A DNA stretch of 56,496 bases from positions 1 through 56,496 of the forward strand of contig MGTY01000092.1 in assembly GCA_001799695.1 (NCBI GenBank), written 5' to 3'. A model generated the notes under the pieces. That model was given only the letters and a program-made list of their open reading frames with translations. It ran no database searches and was not told the origin of the DNA. Shown piece by piece: positions 1 to 7,453 of this stretch; the first letter of the stretch is position 1; the number at the start of each line of letters is the position of its first letter. This DNA is from Elusimicrobia bacterium GWA2_69_24 (GTDB lineage Bacteria; Elusimicrobiota; Elusimicrobia; UBA1565). Made by a program: the position numbers and the translations under genes.

Positions 1-1374
1 AAGATCGACATCGCCCGCGGCCGCGAGTCCGCCTTCTACAAGGAACTCGTCAGCATGCCGGCCAAGCCCATCGAGCCCAAGTGGCTGCAGGAAGGCCGGG
101 ACTACCGGACCGTGCCGACCCCCTGGGGGAGGATCGTGGCCGCGAAGAACCCCTTCAACGACCTTTTCCACCTGACTTTCTGGTTCGAGCGGGGTTCCCG
201 GCACGAGAAGTCCCTGTGCGCGGCCTTCGACCTGCTCGGGCTGTCGGGCGCGGGGGACATGAGCGCCGATGCCTTCAAGAAGAAGCTCTATTCACTCGGG
301 ACGACCATGAATACGGGCTGCGGGGAGCAGACCTCCATGGTCAGCCTGGGCGGCCTGGAGCAGAACCTGGAGGAATCCCTGCGCCTCCTGCGCCTGCGCT
401 TCGCGGAGCCCAATATCGCCGGCGACACCCTGAAGAAGATGGTCGAGGTCAAGATCGGCGCGCACAAGGACAACAAGCTCAACCCCAACTACGTGGGCTT
501 GGCCCTGGGCGAATGGGCCGGGCGGGGCCAGGACAGCGCGGTCCTCAATGAGCTCTCCGACGCGGAGCTCAAGGACCTCGACGAGGGGAAGCTCAAGGAG
601 ATCCTTAACGGGGTCTTCGGCTTCCGGTACCGGGCGGGCTACATGGGCCTGCGCACTCCCGAAGCGGTGCGGGACCTGCTGGCCGTGCCCGGGAAGAGCT
701 ACGCTGCGACTCCCGAGCGCCGGCCCCTGCGCTATCGCCGGCCCGGCAAGGCCGAGGTGCTCTTCACCCATCGCGACATGGTGCAGTCCCAGGTCGGGCT
801 CCTGGCGGCGGACGAGGTGTACGATCCCGCGCGGCACGTGGACTACTACTTCTACTCGGACTACATGGGCGGGGGGATGAGCTCGGTCATCTTCCAGGAA
901 GTGCGCGAGGCCCGCGCCATGGCCTACACGGCCCGCGGCGGCTTCATCTCGCCCGACCACAAGGGCGACGAGACCCGGCTGTGGGGCTGGCTGGGGACGC
1001 AGGCCGATAAGACCGTGGACGCCTCGGTCCTGCTCAAGGACCTGCTCACGAAGCTCCCGCCGTCGGGGGACCGCTTCCGCGAGACGAAGCGGGGCATCGA
1101 GGAGACCTACCGCACCTCCCCGGTCGAGTTCCGCGGGATACCGGGGACGGTGTGCACTTGGGAAGACATGGGCTTCGCCCAGGACCCGCGGCCGGAGCGT
1201 TTCCGCAAGGCCCTGGCCTACACCCTGGATGACCTCCGCAAGTTCGCCGCGCGCTTCGAGGCTGTGCCCAAGATCATGCACATCCTGGGCAACCGGAGCC
1301 GGGTGGACCTGGAGGGCCTCAAGAAGCTCGGCGAGGTGAGCGAGAAGCCGCTCGACGAGCTGTTCCCGTACTAG
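1..1374 (+). CDS. M16 family (insulinase-like) peptidase, C-terminal part; 5' end outside window
   Basis: The reading frame is open from the first base and ends at a TAG at 1372-1374, so the gene begins upstream of the window. The visible 457 residues look like the second half of a two-lobed M16 zinc peptidase: an FERGSRHE-type first strand, a GTTMNTGCGEQ segment, the LGGLEQNLEESLRLL helix, and a late DYMGGGMSSVIFQEVREARAMAYTARGG block typical of M16 C-terminal domains. The catalytic HxxEH motif is absent here, as expected for the non-catalytic lobe; the active site should lie upstream. The protein would clip peptides inside a clam-shell chamber, probably in the periplasm if an upstream signal peptide exists. 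An internal ATG at 55 is not a credible start because the homology-like sequence runs through it. The next gene starts 63 nt downstream and looks independently transcribed. Confidence 0.8.
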   Translation, partial: KIDIARGRESAFYKELVSMPAKPIEPKWLQEGRDYRTVPTPWGRIVAAKNPFNDLFHLTFWFERGSRHEKSLCAAFDLLGLSGAGDMSADAFKKKLYSLGTTMNTGCGEQTSMVSLGGLEQNLEESLRLLRLRFAEPNIAGDTLKKMVEVKIGAHKDNKLNPNYVGLALGEWAGRGQDSAVLNELSDAELKDLDEGKLKEILNGVFGFRYRAGYMGLRTPEAVRDLLAVPGKSYAATPERRPLRYRRPGKAEVLFTHRDMVQSQVGLLAADEVYDPARHVDYYFYSDYMGGGMSSVIFQEVREARAMAYTARGGFISPDHKGDETRLWGWLGTQADKTVDASVLLKDLLTKLPPSGDRFRETKRGIEETYRTSPVEFRGIPGTVCTWEDMGFAQDPRPERFRKALAYTLDDLRKFAARFEAVPKIMHILGNRSRVDLEGLKKLGEVSEKPLDELFPY

Positions 1375-1423
1375 CCCCGGACAGTTGAGCCGCTGTTGAG
1401 TGGCCCGGAGGGGTCGTCCCCCC

Positions 1424-1429
1424 TATACT
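1424..1429 (+). promoter_or_regulatory. -10-like hexamer TATACT before pncB
   Basis: TATACT ends 8 nt before the ATG at 1438. That spacing would put the transcription start at or next to the start codon. No convincing -35 is seen at 17 bp. The same arrangement recurs before many genes in this window. Confidence 0.4.
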
Positions 1430-1437
1430 TAGGGTGT

Positions 1438-2928
1438 ATGGAGAAGGGGTCGCCGGCGCTGCTCACGGATCTCTATGAGATCACGATGGCCTATGCCTTC
1501 TGGAAGGAGGGCATGGCCGGCCGGAAGGCGGCGTTCCACCTGTTCTTCCGGAAGAACCCCTTCGCGGGAGGCTATGCGGTCGCCTGCGGTCTCGAGACCG
1601 CGTTGGACTTCGTCTCGGAATTCCGCTTCGCTCCGGACGATCTCGAGTATCTCGCGACACTGAAGGGTGATGACGGCCGGCGCCTCCTGGGCGGGGACTT
1701 CCTCGAGGCCCTGGGTTCACTCGCGCTGGACGTCGATATCGACGCGGTCCCGGAAGGCACGGTCGTATTCCCGCACGAACCCGTCCTGCGCGTGACCGGG
1801 CCCATCCCGGCCGCTCAGCTTCTGGAGAGCGCGCTCATCAACATCCTCAACTTCCAGTCGCTCGTCGCGACCAAGACCGCCCGGGTCTGCGCGGCGGCGC
1901 GCGGCGACCCGGTCCTCGAGTTCGGGCTCCGGCGCGCGCAGGGGTTCGACGGAGCCCTCTCGGCCTCGCGCGCGGCGTACGTCGGCGGGGCGGCGGCGAC
2001 CTCGAACACCTTGGCCGGGAAGCTCCTGGGCATCCCAGTCGCCGGGACGCATGCCCACAGCTGGGTCCTGGCGTTCGACAGCGAGCTTGAGGCGTTCGAG
2101 GCCTTCGTCCGGCGCCTGCCCCACGACGCCGTGCTCCTGGTCGACACCTACGGGACTATGGAAGGGATCGAGAACGCGATCCGCGCGGGCCGCGGCCTGC
2201 GGGACATGGGGGGGGAGCTGCGCGGGGTGCGGATCGATTCGGGCGACCTCGCCGTCCTCAGCAAGGCGGCCCGCAAGAGGCTGGACGAGGCCGGCTTCCC
2301 CGCGACGAAGGTCTACGCCAGCAACGAGCTCGACGAGACGGTGATCGAGAGCCTGAAGAGCCAGGGCGCCGCCATCGCGGTGTGGGGGGTCGGGACCAAG
2401 CTCGTCACCGCCCACGGCCAGCCGGGTCTGGGGACCGTCTACAAGCTCACCGCGGTGTCGGATCCCGCCCGGCCGGGGGCCTGGCTTTCCAAGCTCAAGC
2501 TCTCCGAGCAGGTCCTGAAGGTCAACAATCCGGGGATACAGCAGGTGCGGCGCTTCCGCGAGGGGGGGGAGTTCGCGGGCGACATGATCTATGAAGCCGG
2601 CCTGGGAGCCGGGATGGAGGACGCGCGCGGCGGGCCCCGGTGGGTGCTTCGCGATCCGTTCGACCCCGCCGTCCGCACGACGATCCCCACCTCGGCGGCA
2701 CACGAGGATCTCCTGACGCCGGCGCTGCGCGGCGGCCGCCGCGTCCGCCCGGCGCCCCCGCTGGCCGAGTCGCGGGAGCGCGCGCGTACCCAACTCGCGG
2801 GCTTTTCCGAGGGCGTCCGGCGCTTGGCGAACCCGCACGTCTATCCGGTCGGGCTTGAGTCCCGGCTCTACGGGCTCAGGGAGGAGCTCATGCTGGGCGC
2901 CCGCGCGGCCGTGGGGAGGGGCCGATGA
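1438..2928 (+). CDS. pncB: Nicotinate phosphoribosyltransferase
   Basis: Converts nicotinate, PRPP and ATP to nicotinate mononucleotide in the Preiss-Handler NAD salvage route; cytoplasmic. Family landmarks in the 496-residue product are LLTDLYEITMAYAF at residues 8-21, the SNTLAG loop, GTHAHSWV near residue 203 (containing the His expected to be phosphorylated), RIDSGDL near 265, and SNELDE and GVGTKLVT further on. The frame continues upstream to a TTG at 1396, but the ATG at 1438 begins exactly where the family's LxTDxY block is expected and follows a TATACT hexamer, so it is preferred. No Shine-Dalgarno is evident. The stop overlaps the start of pncA as ATGA, so the two are co-transcribed and translationally coupled: the downstream enzyme makes nicotinate and this one consumes it. 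Confidence 0.93.
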   Translation: MEKGSPALLTDLYEITMAYAFWKEGMAGRKAAFHLFFRKNPFAGGYAVACGLETALDFVSEFRFAPDDLEYLATLKGDDGRRLLGGDFLEALGSLALDVDIDAVPEGTVVFPHEPVLRVTGPIPAAQLLESALINILNFQSLVATKTARVCAAARGDPVLEFGLRRAQGFDGALSASRAAYVGGAAATSNTLAGKLLGIPVAGTHAHSWVLAFDSELEAFEAFVRRLPHDAVLLVDTYGTMEGIENAIRAGRGLRDMGGELRGVRIDSGDLAVLSKAARKRLDEAGFPATKVYASNELDETVIESLKSQGAAIAVWGVGTKLVTAHGQPGLGTVYKLTAVSDPARPGAWLSKLKLSEQVLKVNNPGIQQVRRFREGGEFAGDMIYEAGLGAGMEDARGGPRWVLRDPFDPAVRTTIPTSAAHEDLLTPALRGGRRVRPAPPLAESRERARTQLAGFSEGVRRLANPHVYPVGLESRLYGLREELMLGARAAVGRGR

Positions 2929-3542
2929 AGGCGCTGCTCGTGGTCGATGTCCAGAACGACTTCCTTCCGGGCGGAGCGCTGGCCGTGTCCCGCGGCGACG
3001 AGGTCGTCGCCGTCGCCAATGCGGCCATGCGGGAGTTCGAGCTCGTGGTCGCTACCCAGGATTGGCATCCCGCCGACCACGGGAGCTTCGCCTCCCGGCA
3101 CCCCGGGCGCGCGCCCGGGGAGACGGTCCGGCTGGGGGAGGTGGACCAGGTCCTCTGGCCCGACCATTGCGTGCAGGGCACGCCCGGCGCGGAGTTCGCG
3201 CCCGGTCTCGATACCCGCCGCTTCGCGGCCGTGTTCCGCAAGGGTATGGACCCATCCGTTGACAGCTACAGCGGCTTCTTCGATAACCGGCGCCGGGGCT
3301 CTACCGGGCTCGCCGGCTACCTGCGCGAGAAGGGCGTGGGCGAGGTCTTCATCCTGGGGCTGGCCACTGATTACTGCGTGAAACGCACGGCCCTCGACGC
3401 GCGCGCGGAGAAGTTCGCCGCGCGCCTGCTCCTCGAGGGCTGTCGCGGGGTCGAGCTCAGGGCGGGCGACGGCGAGCGGGCTGTGGAGGAGATGCGCCGG
3501 GCGGGCGTGGAGGTGCTCCTGGGCGCCTACGCGGTCCATTGA
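2925..3542 (+). CDS. pncA: Nicotinamidase (isochorismatase superfamily)
   Basis: Hydrolyses nicotinamide to nicotinate and ammonia, feeding the upstream pncB product. The 205-residue protein has the full catalytic set: Asp8 in VVDVQNDF, Lys106 in FRKGMD and Cys151 in TDYCVK. The metal-binding residues Asp46 and His48 (DWHP) and His81 (WPDHC) are also present. The length matches bacterial PncA. The ATG overlaps the pncB stop by ATGA, the usual operon junction in this window. The gene is followed by a short gap and then an unrelated secreted protein with its own -10-like element, so the operon probably contains just these two genes. Confidence 0.95.
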   Translation: MKALLVVDVQNDFLPGGALAVSRGDEVVAVANAAMREFELVVATQDWHPADHGSFASRHPGRAPGETVRLGEVDQVLWPDHCVQGTPGAEFAPGLDTRRFAAVFRKGMDPSVDSYSGFFDNRRRGSTGLAGYLREKGVGEVFILGLATDYCVKRTALDARAEKFAARLLLEGCRGVELRAGDGERAVEEMRRAGVEVLLGAYAVH

Positions 3543-3617
3543 GTCCCGCCTCGGGCCTAGAACCTTGGGACCCGGGCCCTGGGTCTCAGGCCTCATGCGC
3601 GGCGCCGCTGGCTCTGG

Positions 3618-3623
3618 TATGCT
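3618..3623 (+). promoter_or_regulatory. -10-like hexamer TATGCT, leaderless spacing
   Basis: TATGCT ends 7 nt before the ATG at 3631 and no Shine-Dalgarno lies between them, so transcription would begin at the start codon. Confidence 0.4.
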
Positions 3624-3630
3624 TTTCGCC

Positions 3631-4245
3631 ATGAACCGAGCCCTGCTGATCGTCCTCGCCTTGTCCTGTCTGATCCCCGCCCGTCTGCGCGCCCAGTCGG
3701 TGGAGGAGCTGTTCGGGATATCCCCCGGAGAAGCCATCGCCGAGGCCCAGCGCCAGCAGGCGCGCTACGAGGCCGAGCTCGAGGTCCGGCGCGTCCGGAA
3801 GGCGCGCGTCGCCGCGCTCAAGGAATTCGTCGGTCTCGCGCAGACCTCCCGCCAGGACCTGCGCTGCGTCGTGGCCGCGGTCGCCGCGCATCTCGGCGTC
3901 TCGGTCCCCGCGGGCGAGCCGCCGGCCGTCTATCGCGCCAGCCAGACCATCCTGGAGGACTACCAGGGCCTCTACTACGCCGAGGTCGGCGCCCAGGACA
4001 CCCCTCAGGCCGTGAAGACGGGCTATTTCCCGGGCGCCAACGTCATCTTCATCGACGACGCCTCCTCCGCGTACGGCGCCGGGCGGAGCATCGACGATGC
4101 TCTGGCCGGTCAGGTCGCGCTATACGTCCAGCACCGCGCGTTGGGACGGAATCCCTCCTCAGCGCAGGCCAGGGCCTCGGCCGCCGAAGTCGAGCGCTGG
4201 TTCCACGCGGCCTATACCGTTACGAAGCAGTCCGCCTGCCGCTGA
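3631..4245 (+). CDS. Secreted hypothetical protein, 204 residues
   Basis: I do not recognise this family. The product starts with a clean signal peptide (MNRALLIVLALSCLIPARLRAQS, cleavage probably after RAQ or nearby). A charged helical stretch with many Arg/Glu/Gln residues follows (about 30-70), then a mixed region ending in two Cys-containing segments. One Cys sits near the middle (LRCVV) and one is the penultimate residue, so a disulfide is possible. The ATG at 3631 is chosen because it begins the signal peptide and follows TATGCT at leaderless spacing; an in-frame upstream extension to 3565 would spoil the signal peptide. The product probably acts in the periplasm or at the cell surface. 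Confidence 0.7.
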   Translation: MNRALLIVLALSCLIPARLRAQSVEELFGISPGEAIAEAQRQQARYEAELEVRRVRKARVAALKEFVGLAQTSRQDLRCVVAAVAAHLGVSVPAGEPPAVYRASQTILEDYQGLYYAEVGAQDTPQAVKTGYFPGANVIFIDDASSAYGAGRSIDDALAGQVALYVQHRALGRNPSSAQARASAAEVERWFHAAYTVTKQSACR

Positions 4246-4250
4246 GCGCC

Positions 4251-4415
4251 ATGCGATACGTCTGCGCGCTTTTGGGCATCCTCACCGGCAAGTGGAAGGT
4301 CCGTTGCGACGAGTGCAGCCACCTGGACGGAACCGGCAAGTGCTACGGGCATCAGATGCCCGAGGATGTCATCCACCGCTCCATCGCCTGCGGCTTCTGG
4401 ACCCGCAAAGGCTGA
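4251..4415 (+). CDS. Small Cys-containing protein, 54 residues
   Basis: A short ORF starts 5 nt after the stop of the previous gene, so it is probably co-transcribed with it. The product has four Cys beyond the N-terminal segment (Cys19, Cys22, Cys31, Cys47) in the pattern CDEC-x8-C-x15-C, plus His24, His34 and His42. That is compatible with a small metal-binding domain. It has no signal peptide. No family is recognised. Support is position, compact composition and the cysteine pattern only; it could be a chance ORF in GC-rich sequence. Confidence 0.45.
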   Translation: MRYVCALLGILTGKWKVRCDECSHLDGTGKCYGHQMPEDVIHRSIACGFWTRKG

Positions 4416-4459
4416 ACCGACGTCCCGGCTGGAAGAGTCTGAAAGACGACCCCCCCGCG

Positions 4460-4488
4460 CTTTAAGGTTTCAAATCGAAACCTTAAAG
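4460..4488. repeat. Perfect 12-bp inverted repeat between convergent genes
   Basis: CTTTAAGGTTTC (4460-4471) and GAAACCTTAAAG (4477-4488) flank a 5-nt loop. The stem is AT-rich against a GC-rich background and sits between convergent genes, so it may be a bidirectional terminator, although no U-tract follows on the plus strand. An operator or a scar of an insertion are alternatives. Confidence 0.6.
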
Positions 4489-4512
4489 AATCCTATTCGC
4501 GCGAAGGGTGCC

Positions 4513-5505
4513 TCAGCCGACGGCATCTTCTCCGAACAGCTTCCGGGCGCAATGTTGGTTGTGCTCCCGGCATAGCAGGCGCACGTTGTCGGGGTCATCG
4601 GATATCCCGCCCAAAGCCCATGGGATGATGTGGTCGTACTCGAGCCAGGCGGTATCCCCGCAGCGGACCCCGTCAGGGCCGATGAAGGCGCAGCGGCCGC
4701 AATCCCGCCTCCACACCTCGTCCTGCACCCACTTCGGGATGCTGCGGCCGCGGGCGCATGCTGGAGCCGGTTTCGTGGTCCGAAGTCTTCCTGACTGGGT
4801 CGGATGCTCGGCCTCGACCAGCCGCCTCAGAGCCTCGCCGAAGATCTCTTCCATGCGGCCGGCAGGGAAGCGGTGCCTGAGCAGATCGCGCGCTTCAGCG
4901 AACCAACTTTGGACCTCTTCCCTGGCAGTGAACGTGAACACGACGCGGCGCTCCTGCGGGGATGCCGGCGGCTCATGAAACGGCGTCGCCGGCAAGCGCA
5001 GGTCCAGTGCGGAGGGAATATCCAGCAGGGCAGGAACGGCGATGGGGGGAGTCGGCGGAGGAGGAGCGGGCGGCGGCAGCGAGCGGACGCGGTCCCTCGG
5101 TTCAGGCGCCGCGGGAGCCAACTCGGCGACGAGGCGCTCCACTTCCCGCGTACTCCTGCGGGAAGCCTTGCGCAGCAGTCCCTCATGGTTCTCGGAAGTG
5201 AGCCAGGGCTCGAGCATGGCGATGCTGACCAGATGCAGGTCGCCGTTGGCGAGCATTCGCAGTATCGATGGATACTCTCGCGCCGCGCGCGCCGCCCGTA
5301 CCCGCCGGACCGCGTCGCTCTCGGAGTACCCCAGATGCCGGGTCAGGTACGCGAACACGGATGCGTATCCGCGCTCCTGACAAGCGCCGCGTCGGTCCAG
5401 TTCCCCGAGATGGAGGAGCAGGTCCACTAGGCTGAAGCGTTCGGTCTCCGCCAGTGCGTCTACCTTGCCGAGCAATGTCTCGTCGGATATCCCCGATAGG
5501 TCCAT
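4513..5505 (-). CDS. HNH endonuclease with DUF222-like N-terminal domain
   Basis: Predicted nuclease of 330 residues. The N-terminal half (about 1-135) is helical and resembles the DUF222 / 13E12-type region that accompanies many HNH proteins. A proline-rich linker follows at about 140-170, then a charged segment. The C-terminal HNH domain is CGRC...LEYDHIIPWALGG...DNVRLLCREHNQ, with DH and REHN supplying the His/Asn/His core and paired Cys likely binding a structural zinc. The chosen ATG at 5505 begins MDLSGISDETLL; the frame extends 12 codons upstream without similarity. Such genes are often mobile or found in several copies. Its place beside a transposase and an AT-richer patch supports an accessory region. 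Substrate unknown. Confidence 0.8.
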   Translation of the reverse strand: MDLSGISDETLLGKVDALAETERFSLVDLLLHLGELDRRGACQERGYASVFAYLTRHLGYSESDAVRRVRAARAAREYPSILRMLANGDLHLVSIAMLEPWLTSENHEGLLRKASRRSTREVERLVAELAPAAPEPRDRVRSLPPPAPPPPTPPIAVPALLDIPSALDLRLPATPFHEPPASPQERRVVFTFTAREEVQSWFAEARDLLRHRFPAGRMEEIFGEALRRLVEAEHPTQSGRLRTTKPAPACARGRSIPKWVQDEVWRRDCGRCAFIGPDGVRCGDTAWLEYDHIIPWALGGISDDPDNVRLLCREHNQHCARKLFGEDAVG

Positions 5506-5643
5506 GCCACATGTACGACTGACCCCCCGAAAAGGTTCCATCGGGATTCATGGCGACCTTCACGAAAGGAAGTCCTGCAATTTGCAGCACTATTTCGCGT
5601 CCACCTCCAGCGCTGGAGGTGCGCAGTAAAAAGGTGAGCAAAA

Positions 5644-6030
5644 TTAATCAGAATCTACTGGCTGGGTCGCCATCGGATCGGCGGCGTGATGCGGGGTTGT
5701 GTGTCCATCCGTCTCCTTCCTGCGAATCACCAACCAAAATGCAGCACCGGCAGACAAGAGGACCAATGCATGCAGGCAGGCCCTACGCGTAGCTCCTGTG
5801 CCTCGTTCATATGACATCCGACGGTCCCGCTTCTCAGTCAATGTGAGACCGAGTGCAAAGAGTCCAAGGGCGAGTGTCGCGCCCAAGAAGGAGGCTCCGA
5901 CTGCCAGCTGGAATCTTTGATGATTTCCAAACGCGAGGCCAACGATGACCCCGCCCAGGGTGGCAACTGCTGGGAAAGCCAAGCCGAAGGGGGGAGCAGC
6001 CTCGCCGCGCATGAGGGCATAGACAAGCAA
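5644..6030 (-). CDS. Possible small membrane protein (uncertain start, maybe truncated)
   Basis: A 128-codon frame encodes three likely membrane helices: the segment starting VATLGGVIVGLAF, then VGASFLGATLALGLFALGL, and a later LHALVLLSAGAAFWLVI. A short charged tail follows. The only start at the 5' end is TTG. The frame stays open 14 codons further upstream (RIVALGAIGFSLGA), also hydrophobic, and then meets a stop, so the real N-terminus may be lost or frameshifted. Base composition is visibly less GC-rich than the neighbours. No family recognised; it could be a decaying foreign gene. Confidence 0.35.
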   Translation of the reverse strand: MLVYALMRGEAAPPFGLAFPAVATLGGVIVGLAFGNHQRFQLAVGASFLGATLALGLFALGLTLTEKRDRRMSYERGTGATRRACLHALVLLSAGAAFWLVIRRKETDGHTTPHHAADPMATQPVDSD

Positions 6031-6384
6031 TGCTCCGAGTGAGAATCCAATCGCGCCAAGGGCGACTATTCTCTAACCACGATTCCGCTTGCAATGGATT
6101 GTGGAATTCAATGTGCTCTAAGTTTTCGTGGCAGCAATAGACTGACCGGCAATTTACGGCGACAGAATCCATCATAGCACGGAAGGATGCCATCGCATCC
6201 ATGGCTGGGCACCGCGAACGGAGCTGTGCCCGGGCACAGCTCGCTCCGTCGGAAACGCCGCAAGGTCCTATGCGCGAGTCCCGGGTTCTTTTTTAGTCCC
6301 AAGGGCCCACGCGGGCGGGGGCCGAAAAACTTCGTGATGTTTCCCTCTTGGACTCATAAGCTTGCAGGGCGCTTTAGCGTATCA
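6031..6384. other. Gene-poor, relatively AT-rich spacer with hairpins
   Basis: No convincing gene is seen. The stretch contains a GGATGC-CATC-GCATCC hairpin at about 6185-6200 and the palindrome TGTGCCCGGGCACA (6225-6238), which extends to an 11-bp-arm palindrome at 6221-6242. The rest has no recognisable signal apart from a run of six T at about 6288. Confidence 0.5.
6225..6238. repeat. Palindrome TGTGCCCGGGCACA, copy 1
   Basis: A perfect 14-bp palindrome, here extended outward to 22 bp and preceded by GGAG. Identical 14-mers occur at 26822 and 36071, always intergenic. Confidence 0.7.
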
Positions 6385-7359
6385 TGGTGCCAGACATTCA
6401 GAAGTTCATGTAGAAGGAGAACGGCCATGGGACGTCCGAACCGCATCCAATTCGCGGGAGCGTGCTATCACATCATGCTCCAGGGGAACAACCACCGAGA
6501 CGTGTTCCTCAACACGCAGGACCGCCGCTATTTCCTGATGCTCCTGCGGGGCTATCGGGAGCGCTGCGAGCTGAAGGTCTACGCGTACTGCCTGCTCAAC
6601 AGCTACGTTCACCTGCTGTTGGAGACTTCCCAGCCCAACCTGTCCCGGGTCATGCAGGGCTTCAACACCTCCTACACGAAGTACTTCAACCAGGCCCACA
6701 ATACCGCGGGGCACGTGTTCCAGGGCCGCTATAAGGCCCTATTGGTGGACAAGGAGAACTATCTATTGGAGCTCACGCGCTACATCCACCTGGCCCCGGT
6801 CCGGGAAGGGATGCAGGAGAAGCCCTGGCGCTACCAGTGGTCCTCCTGCCCGGCCTACATCGAATCCGAGACGAAAGAGTCCCTGGTGGATTCCGAACAG
6901 GTCCTGCGGCATTTCGCCCGGGGCCGCCTGAAGCAGTCCGTCCGGTACCTCCAGTACATTAAGGAGGGTCTAGCCACGGCCAAGACCCCGGAGGAACTGC
7001 CGCGGATCAGCAACCTCTTCATCGGCGGCAAAGAGTTCGTCCAGGACGTGGCCAAGAAGTCCGGCACCGCGATCCCGGTGGCCGATGAGGGGCAGGGGGC
7101 CGCGGCCGCGCAGGCCATCCTGACCGAGGTCATGGACAAGCACGGCGTGGACGGGGAGAGGCTGTTCGGCCGCGTGCAATGGCGGGAAGTCGCTACGGTG
7201 CGCAAGACCGCCATCTATCGTATATGGAAAGAGGCGGGGTTGGGAGTGACCGAGATCAGTCGCATGTTCAATCGCACTCCCTCGGCAGTGAGCCAGCTCA
7301 TCCGTTCCATAGAGACGTCCAAGGTCTCTAAGAACTGAAATCTCTTAAGTCTGGCACCA
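6385..7359 (+). mobile_element. Putative REP-associated transposase element with 11-bp terminal inverted repeats
   Basis: TGGTGCCAGAC at 6385-6395 and its exact reverse complement GTCTGGCACCA at 7349-7359 flank the transposase gene at a similar small distance on each side. No other gene lies inside. The repeats could be element ends or the recognition hairpin halves used by a REP-associated tyrosine transposase. A strong hairpin follows immediately at 7360. Confidence 0.6.
6427..7338 (+). CDS. REP-associated tyrosine (IS200-like) transposase with C-terminal DnaA-like HTH
   Basis: The N-terminal Y1 transposase domain is recognisable from MGRPNRIQFAGACYHIMLQGNN, the DRRYFLMLLRGY helix, AYCLLNSYVHLLLE, GHVFQGRYKALLVD and YIHLAPVREGM, the usual order of RAYT-type enzymes. 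The C-terminal part (after about residue 210) has an HTH segment like the DnaA DNA-binding domain, seen in longer RAYT proteins. An oddity: the HUH site, normally NHVH or NHFH, reads SYVH here, so the first catalytic His is replaced by Tyr. The ATG at 6427 is chosen over the longer upstream frame because it begins the family N-terminus; AGAAGGAGA at 6412-6420 is a fair ribosome binding site. Its role would be single-strand DNA nicking at REP-like hairpins, if still active. Confidence 0.88.
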   Translation: MGRPNRIQFAGACYHIMLQGNNHRDVFLNTQDRRYFLMLLRGYRERCELKVYAYCLLNSYVHLLLETSQPNLSRVMQGFNTSYTKYFNQAHNTAGHVFQGRYKALLVDKENYLLELTRYIHLAPVREGMQEKPWRYQWSSCPAYIESETKESLVDSEQVLRHFARGRLKQSVRYLQYIKEGLATAKTPEELPRISNLFIGGKEFVQDVAKKSGTAIPVADEGQGAAAAQAILTEVMDKHGVDGERLFGRVQWREVATVRKTAIYRIWKEAGLGVTEISRMFNRTPSAVSQLIRSIETSKVSKN

Positions 7360-7387
7360 GGCCCATAGTCCTACGGGACTATGGGCC
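7360..7387. terminator. Strong 12-bp-stem hairpin after the transposase
   Basis: GGCCCATAGTCC and GGACTATGGGCC pair perfectly around a TACG loop, followed by the AT-rich TCTTAATCAATAAAAT. It is suitably placed to end transcription of the transposase and insulate the giant gene. It may alternatively be the element's REP hairpin. Confidence 0.6.
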
Positions 7388-7418
7388 TCTTAATCAATAA
7401 AATATAGGCATCTAGCAC

Positions 7419-7447
7419 TTCACAAAAAACGGTTTGTCTGTTACCCT
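7419..7447 (+). promoter_or_regulatory. Candidate promoter of the giant gene (TTCACA-17-TACCCT)
   Basis: TTCACA at 7419-7424 is followed after 17 bp by TACCCT at 7442-7447, which ends 6 nt before the ATG at 7454. No Shine-Dalgarno is seen, so the message would be leaderless. Confidence 0.4.
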
Positions 7448-7453
7448 AAGACC

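Noticed and set aside
1396-1437. TTG start giving pncB a 14-residue N-terminal extension
   Set aside because: The extension precedes the family N-terminus, overlaps the TATACT hexamer and lacks a ribosome binding site; the ATG at 1438 fits better.
6187-6426. N-terminal extension of the transposase frame
   Set aside because: The extension crosses a palindrome, a T-run and the left inverted repeat. The family N-terminus starts at the ATG at 6427 with its own AGAAGGAGA.
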